Positions 18,325-26,072 of a stretch of 64,000 nt of DNA are shown piece by piece. A program made the translations under genes and the position numbers. Under the pieces are notes generated by a model. It saw only the letters and a program-made list of their open reading frames with translations, made no database searches and was not told the DNA's origin. The stretch comes from Deltaproteobacteria bacterium (GTDB taxonomy: Bacteria > CG2-30-53-67). The stretch spans positions 45,240-109,239 of the forward strand of contig JAADIO010000033.1 of NCBI GenBank assembly GCA_013151235.1, read 5' to 3'. Position 1 is the stretch's first letter. Each line of letters begins with the position of its first letter.

Positions 18325-19536
18325 TCATATCTGTTCCAGGAAATGGCCCATCTTCTCTTTCTTCGTTTTCAGATATTCAACATTGCATTTCCTCGACTTC
18401 ATTTCAATGGGAACACGTTCCTGAATCTCCAGGTCATACCCTTTGAGACCGATGATTTTCTTCGGGTTGTTGGTTAACAGCCGGATTTTATGGACGCCTA
18501 AATCTACGAGAATCTGGGCTCCGATTCCATAGTCCCTGAGGTCGGCTTTGAATCCGAGCTTTTCGTTGGCCTCCACCGTATCGAGTCCTTCATCCTGCAG
18601 GGCATAGGCGCGGATCTTGTTGGCCAGCCCGATCCCCCTCCCCTCCTGCCGCATATAAAGGAGCACCCCCTTCCCTTCCTCGTCGATCCGCTCCATTGCG
18701 GCATGGAGCTGATCCCCGCAGTCGCAGCGTTTAGACCCGAGCACATCGCCGGTAAGACACTCCGAGTGGACCCGGACCAGGACCGCTTCGTCGGGTCTGA
18801 TCTCCCCCTTCACGAGAGCAATATGTTCCTTGTTGTCGACATCGTTTTCGTAGACGATGACCCGGAAATCACCGCCGTAAACGGAGGGGAGAGCAGCCTC
18901 CGCTGCGCGACGTACGAAAGATTCATTCTGCATCCGGTAGGCGATCAGGTCCCGGATCGTGACGATCTTCAAATCATGTTCCCGTGCGAATTCGATCAGT
19001 TCCGGCATACGGGACATGGTGCCGTCCTCGTTCATGATTTCGCAGATCACCCCGGCCGGTTCCAGGCCGGCCAGCCTCGACAGATCGACGGAGCCCTCCG
19101 TCTGCCCGGCCCGCTGCAGAACACCGCCGGAGCGTGCCCGGAGGGGAAAGATATGACCGGGGCGGACCAGGTCGCAGGACCGGGCGTCCGGACTCGCCGC
19201 CGCCAGAATGGTCGTTGCCCGGTCGGCGGCGGAGATCCCCGTGGTTACGCCGTGCCGGGCCTCAATCGATACGGTAAAGGCCGTCCCGAAAGATGCCTCG
19301 TTTTCCCGTGTCATCTGCGGCAGATCAAGGGTCTCCACCTTCTCCGGCGTCAGCGAAAGACAGATCAGCCCCCGGCCGTATTTTGCCATGAAGTTGATCG
19401 CCTCGGGAGTCACCTTCCCGGCGGCCATCGTGAGATCCCCTTCGTTTTCCCGGTCTTCATCGTCCACGAGAATCACCATTTTTCCCTGGCGGATATCCTC
19501 GATCGCCTCTTCGATGGTATGGATATTCTTCTTCAT
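18325..19536 (-). CDS. ribBA: Bifunctional RibBA (DHBP synthase / GTP cyclohydrolase II)
   Basis: A 403-residue fusion. Residues 1-200 are DHBP synthase ([31 protein letters not shown]); the rest is GTP cyclohydrolase II with the zinc set in [11 protein letters not shown] and RQEGRGIGL. The ATG follows AAAGGAAAGGAAC. A transposable element sits directly upstream, between this gene and ribE, so its transcription from the riboswitch must pass through the element. Confidence 0.97.
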   Translation of the reverse strand: MKKNIHTIEEAIEDIRQGKMVILVDDEDRENEGDLTMAAGKVTPEAINFMAKYGRGLICLSLTPEKVETLDLPQMTRENEASFGTAFTVSIEARHGVTTGISAADRATTILAAASPDARSCDLVRPGHIFPLRARSGGVLQRAGQTEGSVDLSRLAGLEPAGVICEIMNEDGTMSRMPELIEFAREHDLKIVTIRDLIAYRMQNESFVRRAAEAALPSVYGGDFRVIVYENDVDNKEHIALVKGEIRPDEAVLVRVHSECLTGDVLGSKRCDCGDQLHAAMERIDEEGKGVLLYMRQEGRGIGLANKIRAYALQDEGLDTVEANEKLGFKADLRDYGIGAQILVDLGVHKIRLLTNNPKKIIGLKGYDLEIQERVPIEMKSRKCNVEYLKTKKEKMGHFLEQI

Positions 19537-19557
19537 CTCTGTTCCTTTCCTTTACAT

Positions 19558-19689
19558 GATGGTCTCGTAAAAAGTCACAAAGCCCTTCGACAGGCTCAGG
19601 GCGAACGGTGTAAGTGATTGATGTTCCGTTCGTGGTGAGCTTGTCGAACCATGAACGGAATCCGGAAAACGACTTTTTACGACTTCATC
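19558..19689. mobile_element. MITE-like element, copy 1 (132 bp) with 6-bp target duplication
   Basis: The ends are GATGGTCTCGTAAAAAGTC and the complement of GATGAAGTCGTAAAAAGTC: 19-bp terminal inverted repeats with three mismatches. Both flanks read TTACAT (19552-19557 and 19690-19695), a perfect 6-bp duplication. The interior carries CCCTTCGACAGGCTCAGGG and TTCGTGGTGAGCTTGTCGAA type motifs. No coding capacity. It lies between ribE and ribBA; the right duplication overlaps the ribE stop codon. Confidence 0.88.
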
Positions 19690-20346
19690 TTACATAAACC
19701 CGTGTTCCGCAAGAAATCCCGAATCGATCCCCCGGCCCGCATCTTTGCTCCCTTCTTCCCGCAGATCCAGAAAACGGTAAACATATTTCCCGATCAGGTC
19801 CCCTTCGAGATTGACGCGGCTTCCAACCAATTTCTTCTCCAGTGTGGTTTTTCGAAGGGTGTGGGGAATAATCGAGACCGTAAACGTTTTTGCCTTGAGT
19901 TCATTCAACGTCAGGCTGACGCCGTCGATGGCGATCGATCCCTTCGGAATGGAAGAACGGAGGATCTCCTCCGGCGCCTGAAAGGTCATGATCACGGCAT
20001 TGCCCACCGGCCTGCGGTCGGTCAGTCTTCCGATCCCGTCCACATGACCGCTGACCAGATGTCCACCAAACCGTCCGACGGCCGGTATGGCACGCTCCAG
20101 ATTGACCCGATCCCCCGGCCGGAAATCCCCTAGGATCGTCGCAGAAAGGGTCTCCGGAGAAACATCCACAGTGAAAGAGGTTTTGTTGAACTGTACAACC
20201 GTCAGACAGGCCCCGCTCACGGCAATGCTGTCTCCCGGCCGCACGTCCTTCAGGACGGTTTTTGCCTTCACCGTCATACGGGCGCTCTCAGCACCAGTAT
20301 GCAGCTCGGCGATCTCTCCGATCTCTTCGATGATGCCTGTAAACAT
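19690..20346 (-). CDS. ribE: Riboflavin synthase alpha chain
   Basis: A 218-residue enzyme made of two lumazine-binding repeats, starting MFTGIIEEIG, with SGACLTV and GHLVSGHVDG in repeat 1/linker and DGVSLTLN in repeat 2. It converts lumazine to riboflavin. The gene ends exactly in the target duplication of the mobile element, and the last residues EHGFM lie at the insertion point, so the natural C-terminus may have been altered slightly. Confidence 0.96.
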   Translation of the reverse strand: MFTGIIEEIGEIAELHTGAESARMTVKAKTVLKDVRPGDSIAVSGACLTVVQFNKTSFTVDVSPETLSATILGDFRPGDRVNLERAIPAVGRFGGHLVSGHVDGIGRLTDRRPVGNAVIMTFQAPEEILRSSIPKGSIAIDGVSLTLNELKAKTFTVSIIPHTLRKTTLEKKLVGSRVNLEGDLIGKYVYRFLDLREEGSKDAGRGIDSGFLAEHGFM

Positions 20347-20349
20347 TTC

Positions 20350-21513
20350 TCAGATCCGTTCCGATTTTTCCGTTTCCAGACCGACCGCCCGAAAAGGCGG
20401 GTCCGATACGGACGGGCGGAGATCCCCTTCCATCAAAAGATCTTCCCCGACCTTTTCAGTACGGACATTCCGGAGACGGATGACATCCTCCATCCGCTCG
20501 ATCCCGATATCCCCGATGGCCTCCCGGCTCTCCCCACCCCCCATGATCTTCGGGGCGATAAAGAAGAGGAGATGATCGACAACCCCTTCCCGCAGGGCGG
20601 CGGCATGGATCGTTGCTCCCCCCTCGATGAGGAGACTGCTAAACTCCATCCGCCCCAGATCCTCCAGAACCTGGCCAAAGGAGATTCCGCCCGTCCCTTT
20701 ACGGGCCACCATGACGGTCACATTCTTCTCCTGGTAGGCCCGCACCCGTTCCGGCGCCACATCGCTCCCCGCAAAGATGTAGGTCGGGGCCGCAGATTCA
20801 TTGACGATGACCTTCGCATTCAACGGGGTTCGCAGATGGGTATCCAGGATAATCCGGACCGGGTCCTTCCCCTCTTCTCCCGGCAGCCGGGTTGTCAAAC
20901 CCGGGTTGTCCGTGAGGACCGTATTGACACCGACGAGGATGGCATCTACACGGTCACGGATCTCATGCCCCCGGCGACGGGCGGGTTCACCGGTAATCCA
21001 CCGGGAGGCCCCGGTCCGGGTGGCAATCCGTCCGTCGAGGGTAACGGCCGCCTTGAGAATCACATAAGGGGTCTTCGTCGAGATATATTTGATGAAAAAT
21101 GTGTTCAGCTCACGGGCTTCCCGCTCCAGCAGACCGACCTCGACTCGGATCCCGGCCTCACGAAGTTTTTGAACCCCCTTGCCGTTCACGAGCGGATTGG
21201 GATCAAGCATGGCCACGACCACACGGGCAACGCGACTCCGGATAATGAAATCGGCGCAGGGAAGGGTCCGGCCCCGGTGACAGCAGGGTTCCAGCGTCAC
21301 ATAGAGGGTACTCCCGCGGGCCGCCATCCCGGCGTCGTTCAAGGCATGGATTTCGGCATGGGGGGTCCCGGCCTTCCGGTGATAGCCCCGGCCGATGATT
21401 TCTCCCTTCCGGACAACAACGGCGCCGACCATCGGATTGGGAGAAGTACGTCCCCTCCCTTTTGCAGCCAGTTCCAACGCCTGTTTCATAAAGGTGTGAT
21501 CAAGCAGATCCAT
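20350..21513 (-). CDS. ribD: Bifunctional deaminase/reductase RibD
   Basis: A 387-residue fusion of a pyrimidine deaminase (HAEIHAL, EPCCHRGRTLPC zinc site) and an HTP reductase (KAAVTLDGRIATRTGASRWITG, EGGATIHAA). First gene after the FMN riboswitch. I chose the ATG at 21513, with ACGGA upstream; a GTG at 21543 is in frame but only 38 bases from the terminator hairpin. ribE begins 3 bases after its stop. Confidence 0.96.
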   Translation of the reverse strand: MDLLDHTFMKQALELAAKGRGRTSPNPMVGAVVVRKGEIIGRGYHRKAGTPHAEIHALNDAGMAARGSTLYVTLEPCCHRGRTLPCADFIIRSRVARVVVAMLDPNPLVNGKGVQKLREAGIRVEVGLLEREARELNTFFIKYISTKTPYVILKAAVTLDGRIATRTGASRWITGEPARRRGHEIRDRVDAILVGVNTVLTDNPGLTTRLPGEEGKDPVRIILDTHLRTPLNAKVIVNESAAPTYIFAGSDVAPERVRAYQEKNVTVMVARKGTGGISFGQVLEDLGRMEFSSLLIEGGATIHAAALREGVVDHLLFFIAPKIMGGGESREAIGDIGIERMEDVIRLRNVRTEKVGEDLLMEGDLRPSVSDPPFRAVGLETEKSERI

Positions 21514-21580
21514 GACAAATTCCGTCAAACAGGTTTTCTGCACCTCAATGTGCCAAGGTATTCAATGAACTATGAATAAC

Positions 21581-21610
21581 AAAAAACCCGAAGCACGGAA
21601 GCACTTCGGG
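21581..21610 (-). terminator. Rho-independent terminator of the FMN riboswitch
   Basis: On the minus strand CCCGAAGTGC-TTCC-GTGCTTCGGG (10 pairs, two of them G-U) is followed by six T. It lies between the aptamer and ribD, so FMN binding most likely stops transcription here. Just upstream, ACACTT/AAGTGT segments at 21612-21643 could form the competing structure. Confidence 0.85.
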
Positions 21611-21646
21611 CACACTTAACACAGAGAGATACACTCCAAGTGTAAA

Positions 21647-21765
21647 CCTTCTCTCATCCAGACTTTCACTGTCGGCTCCTGATTTTCACAGGATCAGTCC
21701 CCGGCGGAACACCGGGGAGTCGCGGGCTTTGACCGCCGGTCGGGATTTTCACCCGGCCCCGAAGG
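21647..21765 (-). ncRNA. FMN riboswitch (RFN element)
   Basis: Read on the minus strand it contains the conserved RFN blocks in order: CTTCGGGGCCGGGTG, AAATCCCGACCGGCGGT, AGCCCGCGA, then GATCCTGTGAAAATCAGGAG, CCGACAGTGAAAGTCTGGAT and GAGAGAAGG. The closing helix pairs CCTTC with GAAGG. It senses FMN and controls the rib genes downstream; what share of the 16-gene run it governs is unknown. Confidence 0.97.
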
Positions 21766-21790
21766 TTTAACGATATTCAAATGCGTTTAC

Positions 21791-21819
21791 AGGGTAATTT
21801 CCCACCCCGCAAAAGTCAA
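21791..21819 (-). promoter_or_regulatory. Possible promoter of the riboswitch transcript
   Basis: TTGACT (21814-21819), 17-base spacer, TACCCT (21791-21796). The -35 is good, the -10 weak, but the position just upstream of the aptamer is right. Confidence 0.4.
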
Positions 21820-21859
21820 GCATTTTTTCCAACACGGATCCTGTGATGGAAATTAATCT

Positions 21860-21888
21860 TTGACGCCCTTTCGGGAATCCCCTATGAT
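21860..21888 (+). promoter_or_regulatory. Strong sigma70-type promoter of the SH3 protein gene
   Basis: TTGACG (21860-21865), exactly 17 bases, TATGAT (21883-21888). The transcript should start near 21895, leaving a 110-base leader. It is divergent from the riboswitch promoter. Confidence 0.75.
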
Positions 21889-21894
21889 AGGCGC

Positions 21895-22004
21895 AAACTC
21901 GTCGCGGCTCAGGGATCTTCTCCAACTCCCGCAGGGCAGGAAGGGAGGAACGTCAAACCGGAGCCGTTACGAATCTCCAACCAAAAACGAGAAAACGGAA
22001 ACTA
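21895..22004 (+). ncRNA. Structured leader of unknown class
   Basis: CGGCTC (21905-21910) pairs with GAGCCG (21961-21966), and inside that loop CTCCC (21926-21930) pairs with GGGAG (21943-21947) around a purine-rich loop. A single-stranded GAACGTCAAACC follows the inner stem. It does not match any riboswitch class I can recall. No T-run terminator is seen before the ATG at 22005. Confidence 0.4.
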
Positions 22005-22589
22005 ATGCTGAATAAAAGAAAAGGATTTCTCTGCGCTCTTTTTGCGGTGAGCCTGGTATGGGCCGGGTCGGCTTCCGCAGACCGGGTCCGGGTCACGGTT
22101 CGCCAGGCGAATGTGCGCTCCGAACCGGGGAGCCGTCACCGGATCGTTGCCACCACAAAAGAGGGGGACCTGCTCTTTGTGGTCGATTCCGGAAAACGCT
22201 GGTGGAAGGTAAAGCTCCTCAATGGTAAGGAAGGATGGATCTACAAAAAAGCCGTCCACTATGAAAAAGACACCTATCAGACCCGAATCGAGTCCATGGT
22301 TGAATCGGTGCTTGGCCCCTATCTGAAATGGGCATCTCTCAACGAGGTTTATCTGGAACAAGAACAAACGATCCGTCTCGACATCATGGTTACATCGCAA
22401 TGGAAACGGCTTTCACATGAGGAGCGAAAAGCGATGATGATCAAAACAGCGAAAGCACTGACGAAGCTCTGCCGGAAGGACGAACTCTTAAAAAAATACA
22501 TCCGGAAGGCTCCTTACGCGGTCTTCTTCGACCGCTACAACACTCCCATCGGTCAGGCAAACGAAGTGGATGCAAGAATCATCCCGTGA
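22005..22589 (+). CDS. Secreted SH3-domain protein
   Basis: 194 residues. A Sec signal peptide ends near SAS-ADRV (about residue 25). A bacterial SH3 domain follows (RVTVRQANVRSEPGSRHRIV, then WWKVKLLNGKEGWIYKKAV). The C-terminal 100 residues are helical, with EEQ/ERK-rich patches, and I recognise no domain there. SH3b domains often bind peptidoglycan or peptides, so it probably acts in the periplasm. Only a weak GGAAA precedes the ATG, and a long, possibly folded leader lies upstream. Confidence 0.85.
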   Translation: MLNKRKGFLCALFAVSLVWAGSASADRVRVTVRQANVRSEPGSRHRIVATTKEGDLLFVVDSGKRWWKVKLLNGKEGWIYKKAVHYEKDTYQTRIESMVESVLGPYLKWASLNEVYLEQEQTIRLDIMVTSQWKRLSHEERKAMMIKTAKALTKLCRKDELLKKYIRKAPYAVFFDRYNTPIGQANEVDARIIP

Positions 22590-22632
22590 TCCGGAGACAA
22601 TCCGTCCGGCTCTGGAAATTGTATATTACTCC

Positions 22633-22661
22633 TTGTCCGCCGGAATGTTCCATGCTATAAG
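22633..22661 (+). promoter_or_regulatory. Promoter of the LTA-synthase-like gene
   Basis: TTGTCC (22633-22638), 17-base spacer, TATAAG (22656-22661), 45 bases before the ATG. Confidence 0.55.
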
Positions 22662-22706
22662 TATCCGCTGAATCCATCCCGGAATCCATGGCAGGACAAT
22701 CTTTAC

Positions 22707-24620
22707 ATGAAATCTTTCAGAAAAATTTTCTTTTCCTCCCCCTTTCCAGCCATAGCAGCGGTTTATCTTACGGTTTCTCTTCTCCTGCGCCTGGTCCTTT
22801 GGTGGTCCTTCGGACGGCCTTCGGGCATCGTTCCCGAACGCCTGCCGGTCATTCTCGGTCTCGGTGCCGTAAACGACCTCGCGGAACTTATCCGGCTCCT
22901 CGCACCGCTTGCTTTCTATCTCTTTCTGGTTCCCTCCCGTATTGTACGCACCAAATGGCACCACCGCCTGCTGGCCGGCGTCACCTATCTTTCCCTGGTG
23001 GGGATGCTTTACATTTCCGCTTCCGAATATTTCTTTTTCCAGGAGTTTGATTCCCGCTTTAACCTGGTGGCCGTCGATTATCTTGTCTATCCCCATGAGG
23101 TCTGGGGCAATATCCGGGCTTCCTATCCCGTGTTTCCCTTCCTGCTGGCCGCCTTTCTCCTGGCCTTGGCCTTCTATCAAACGGTCCGGCCGGGTTTGCG
23201 GGAATGGTTTCTCCACCCTCCCCGCTTCGCCAAGAGAAGCAAGGCTTTCCTCGCCTACCTTCTGGTAACGGCCCTGTTCTTTACGGGGTACTCCGACGAT
23301 ACTTTCGCTCGGTCCTCGAACCGGGTGGAAAACGAATTGACGGCAAACGGCATCAGCAGTTTTTTCCGGGCATTTGAAACCCATGAACTCGATTACCATC
23401 TTTACTATTCGACACTGAAACACGACCGGGCCTTCCGCATGATCCGGCGGCAGCTGGCCGGAGAGGGGGGAACTTTCACATCTACTACGGAAGAAAACCT
23501 CAACCGGGCCTTTCCCCCCGATCCCGCCGGACTCGGAAAAATGAACGTCGTCGTTATCGTGGAAGAGTCTTTCGGTGCGGGTTTCATCGGGGCTTACGGC
23601 GACCGACGGGGACTGACACCCGCGTTCGACAAACTGGCGGGAGAGGGTCTTCTCTTCCAAAACACCTATGCCACGGGGACCCGGACCGTGCGGGGACTGG
23701 AGGCGATCACGGCGTCCTTTCCCCCGATTCCGAGCGTTTCCATCCTCCGCAGGCCGGGAAATGAACGGATCGCAACCTGGGGAAAGGTGATGGCGGACAA
23801 CGGTTATATCACGTCCTTCCTTTACGGCGGGTACGGCTATTTCGACAACATGAATCATTTCTACCGAAGCAACGGTTTCGCCATCAGCGATCGAAGGGAA
23901 ATCCGGGAAGTTACATTTGCCAATATCTGGGGTGTCTGCGACGAGGACCTTTTTAACCATGCGCTCAAATATTTCGATGGGCCGGCACAACAAGGACGCC
24001 CCTTCTTCTCCATCATTATGACGACCTCCAACCATAAGCCGTTTACCTTTCCAAAAGGGATCCCCGGCATCCCCCCGAGTGGAGGGGGAAGAAAATCCGG
24101 TGTCCGCTATGCCGATTACGCACTGGGAAACTTTATCCGGAGAGCCTCGCAGCATCCCTGGTTCGGAAACACCCTCTTCGTCATCGTGGCGGACCACGAT
24201 GCCCGTGTTTACGGACGGCTTCTGATCCCCGTCCGGCATTACCGGATCCCCCTGCTGATGTATGCCCCGGGGAAGCTCAAACCGAAAAGGATTCCCACCC
24301 CGACCAGTCAGATTGATATCGCTCCGACGGTACTGGGATTGCTTGGTCTGCCGTACAATGCTCCCTTCTACGGATGTAATATACTGAAGCTCCCTGCCGG
24401 GGAATCCCACCCCGTTTTCCTCAGCCATAATCTCGATGTCTCCCTCTTTGAAAACAACCGTCTGACCGTCTTGGGGATCGGAGCAAAACGGACGACCTTC
24501 CGCTATCTTCCCGAAAAACACCGCCTTCTTCCGGAACGAGGAAACCGGAAAATGGAGGAACTGACCACCGCCTATTACCAGACTGCGTTTGAACTCTTCA
24601 AGTCCCGCCGCTACCGGTAA
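22707..24620 (+). CDS. LTA-synthase-family sulfatase-fold phosphotransferase
   Basis: 637 residues. Five membrane segments occupy about residues 12-200 and an extracytoplasmic alkaline-phosphatase-fold domain follows. Catalytic landmarks are VVIVEESFGAGFIG (metal-binding Glu), TYATGTRTVRGLEA (nucleophile Thr near residue 330), TTSNHKPFTFP and VADHDAR (metal ligands). In Gram-negatives such proteins transfer glycerol phosphate or phosphoethanolamine to glycans or lipids; the acceptor here is unknown. A 631-residue frame on the opposite strand is a shadow. Confidence 0.9.
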   Translation: MKSFRKIFFSSPFPAIAAVYLTVSLLLRLVLWWSFGRPSGIVPERLPVILGLGAVNDLAELIRLLAPLAFYLFLVPSRIVRTKWHHRLLAGVTYLSLVGMLYISASEYFFFQEFDSRFNLVAVDYLVYPHEVWGNIRASYPVFPFLLAAFLLALAFYQTVRPGLREWFLHPPRFAKRSKAFLAYLLVTALFFTGYSDDTFARSSNRVENELTANGISSFFRAFETHELDYHLYYSTLKHDRAFRMIRRQLAGEGGTFTSTTEENLNRAFPPDPAGLGKMNVVVIVEESFGAGFIGAYGDRRGLTPAFDKLAGEGLLFQNTYATGTRTVRGLEAITASFPPIPSVSILRRPGNERIATWGKVMADNGYITSFLYGGYGYFDNMNHFYRSNGFAISDRREIREVTFANIWGVCDEDLFNHALKYFDGPAQQGRPFFSIIMTTSNHKPFTFPKGIPGIPPSGGGRKSGVRYADYALGNFIRRASQHPWFGNTLFVIVADHDARVYGRLLIPVRHYRIPLLMYAPGKLKPKRIPTPTSQIDIAPTVLGLLGLPYNAPFYGCNILKLPAGESHPVFLSHNLDVSLFENNRLTVLGIGAKRTTFRYLPEKHRLLPERGNRKMEELTTAYYQTAFELFKSRRYR

Positions 24621-24625
24621 GTAGA

Positions 24626-24749
24626 ACAGCCTCCTCTACGTTGTGCTCCCTGCACCATCCCACAGGGGGTACGTCTCTCCGTCGCACGCCTTGATGAGAC
24701 CGTCCTGCAACGCCTCGACGCGTCACGGCATTTACGAACAGGACCACGA
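24626..24749. repeat. Dispersed intergenic repeat, copy B (~124 bp)
   Basis: Same-orientation partner of 4710-4833. Shared blocks include GCTCCCTGC, CACAGGGGG, CGCCTTGATGAGACCG and ACGAACAGGACCAC. The 13-base inverted repeat of copy A is degraded here. It sits between the LTA-synthase-like gene and the glutamate synthase promoter. Confidence 0.75.
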
Positions 24750-24776
24750 AGACGGATCTGTAAAAGCATTTTCTTA

Positions 24777-24805
24777 TTGACATATTCGGGATTGATCATT
24801 AGGAT
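24777..24805 (+). promoter_or_regulatory. Promoter of the glutamate synthase genes
   Basis: TTGACA (24777-24782), 17-base spacer, TAGGAT (24800-24805). The transcript would have a leader of about 145 bases before the ATG at 24957, with a GGGTTGT/ACAACCC pairing possible. I see no known riboswitch in it. Confidence 0.6.
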
Positions 24806-24956
24806 TACAGACCGGCTCCGGAAAAAGGGTGCCATGGACAGTCGGGTTGTTTGTCTCATTATTTCAAGTGGTTCACCGTATCGTACAACCCCACTTCGGA
24901 TCTGCCCGTCTGCAAAAAAATCCCGCCGGGACAATTCAGAGACCAGAGGGTTTACT

Positions 24957-26072
24957 ATGTGTCGATTAAGCGCAATCACGTCCGATCAATACTTTTCTCC
25001 CATGGAGAATATCCTTGCCCTGGAGACAATGAAGGAAGGGCACGACGGTTCCGGCCTCGGTCTCGTTCTGAAAGACCTGGGCGGAGAATTCGAGCATCTC
25101 AAGGAATATCCGATCCTTTCCGGAATCTGCTCAAACCGGGGGATGGAGACCCTGAATCGCTACATGGAAGAAGCGGGGTTCGTGGAAAAGTTCATGTGGG
25201 AACCTCATATCCGGGAGATCCCCGGTTCGGAGATCACCCGCCGGGATCACTACTTCGCCAAGGCCTATAAATATCCGGCAGACTTCCTGAATCGGGACCA
25301 GGAAGCAAAAGAGCAACTTCTTATGGAGACGCGGCTCGCTCTCCGGGACCTGGGAGAAGCCGACGAGTCGATCTTCGTCTTCTCCTTCTATCCTGATGTC
25401 CTGACGCTGAAATCGGTGGGTGACCCCCTGCAGGTAGGAGAATTCTTCGGCCTTGACAAGGGAACGCTCAAGGCGAAGATCGTTTTTGCACAGGGGCGGC
25501 AGAACACGAACTATGCCATCTATCTTTATGCCTGCCACCCCTTCTTTATCGAAGGCTATTGCACCATGACGAACGGGGAGAATACGGCCTTCGTCCCGAT
25601 CCGGGAATTCCTGACAAGCCGCGGATTTCCGGGCTACCGGGGATACAACAGCGACAGCGAAGTTCTGACGCACATCCTTCATTATTGTCACAGGCAGCTC
25701 AAATACCCCCTCCCCTACTATAAGGATGTAATCACCCCGTTGAAGGAATCCGAGATCGAGAGACGTTCGGATGGGGACGCCATCCGCCTGATGAAAAAAT
25801 CGCTGCGCCCCCTCTGCATTGACGGCCCGAACTGCATCATCGGGTTTACTCCCGACGGTAGGGTTTTCATGACCCAGGACGCCAAGAAACTCCGGCCCGG
25901 GATTGTCGGCGGCCTGCCCGGAAAATTTGCTCTCATGTCCGAGGAGTGCGGACTTGACCGGGCCGTCCCGGAACGAGACAGGACGCAGGACATCTGTCCG
26001 ATGAAATATGACATGGTAGTGGTTTCTCCGGGAGCCACGGAGGTCACAAAATGGAATCAGCTGAACGGTTAG
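24957..26072 (+). CDS. Glutamate synthase glutaminase subunit (class II amidotransferase)
   Basis: 371 residues beginning MCRLSAITS; the Cys2 is the nucleophile exposed after Met removal, as in class II glutamine amidotransferases. Further marks are YLYACHPFFIEGYCTMTNGEN and GYNSDSEVLTH, which line the glutamine site. This is the free-standing amidotransferase module of a split glutamate synthase. The frame is open to 24777, but MCRL at 24957 with AGAGGG upstream is clearly the start. Its end overlaps the next gene by 22 bases. Confidence 0.9.
   Translation: MCRLSAITSDQYFSPMENILALETMKEGHDGSGLGLVLKDLGGEFEHLKEYPILSGICSNRGMETLNRYMEEAGFVEKFMWEPHIREIPGSEITRRDHYFAKAYKYPADFLNRDQEAKEQLLMETRLALRDLGEADESIFVFSFYPDVLTLKSVGDPLQVGEFFGLDKGTLKAKIVFAQGRQNTNYAIYLYACHPFFIEGYCTMTNGENTAFVPIREFLTSRGFPGYRGYNSDSEVLTHILHYCHRQLKYPLPYYKDVITPLKESEIERRSDGDAIRLMKKSLRPLCIDGPNCIIGFTPDGRVFMTQDAKKLRPGIVGGLPGKFALMSEECGLDRAVPERDRTQDICPMKYDMVVVSPGATEVTKWNQLNG

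Noticed and set aside
21926-21952. SRP-RNA-like string (CAGG.C.GGAAGG.AG.A) in the leader
   Set aside because: The closing base pairs around GGAA cannot form and the conserved AGCA is AGGA; the CTCCC/GGGAG stem is better. Not called as 4.5S RNA.
22626-24521. 631-residue open frame on the minus strand
   Set aside because: It is antisense to the LTA-synthase-like gene, whose protein has membrane segments and all catalytic motifs; the antisense product is low-complexity and matches nothing.
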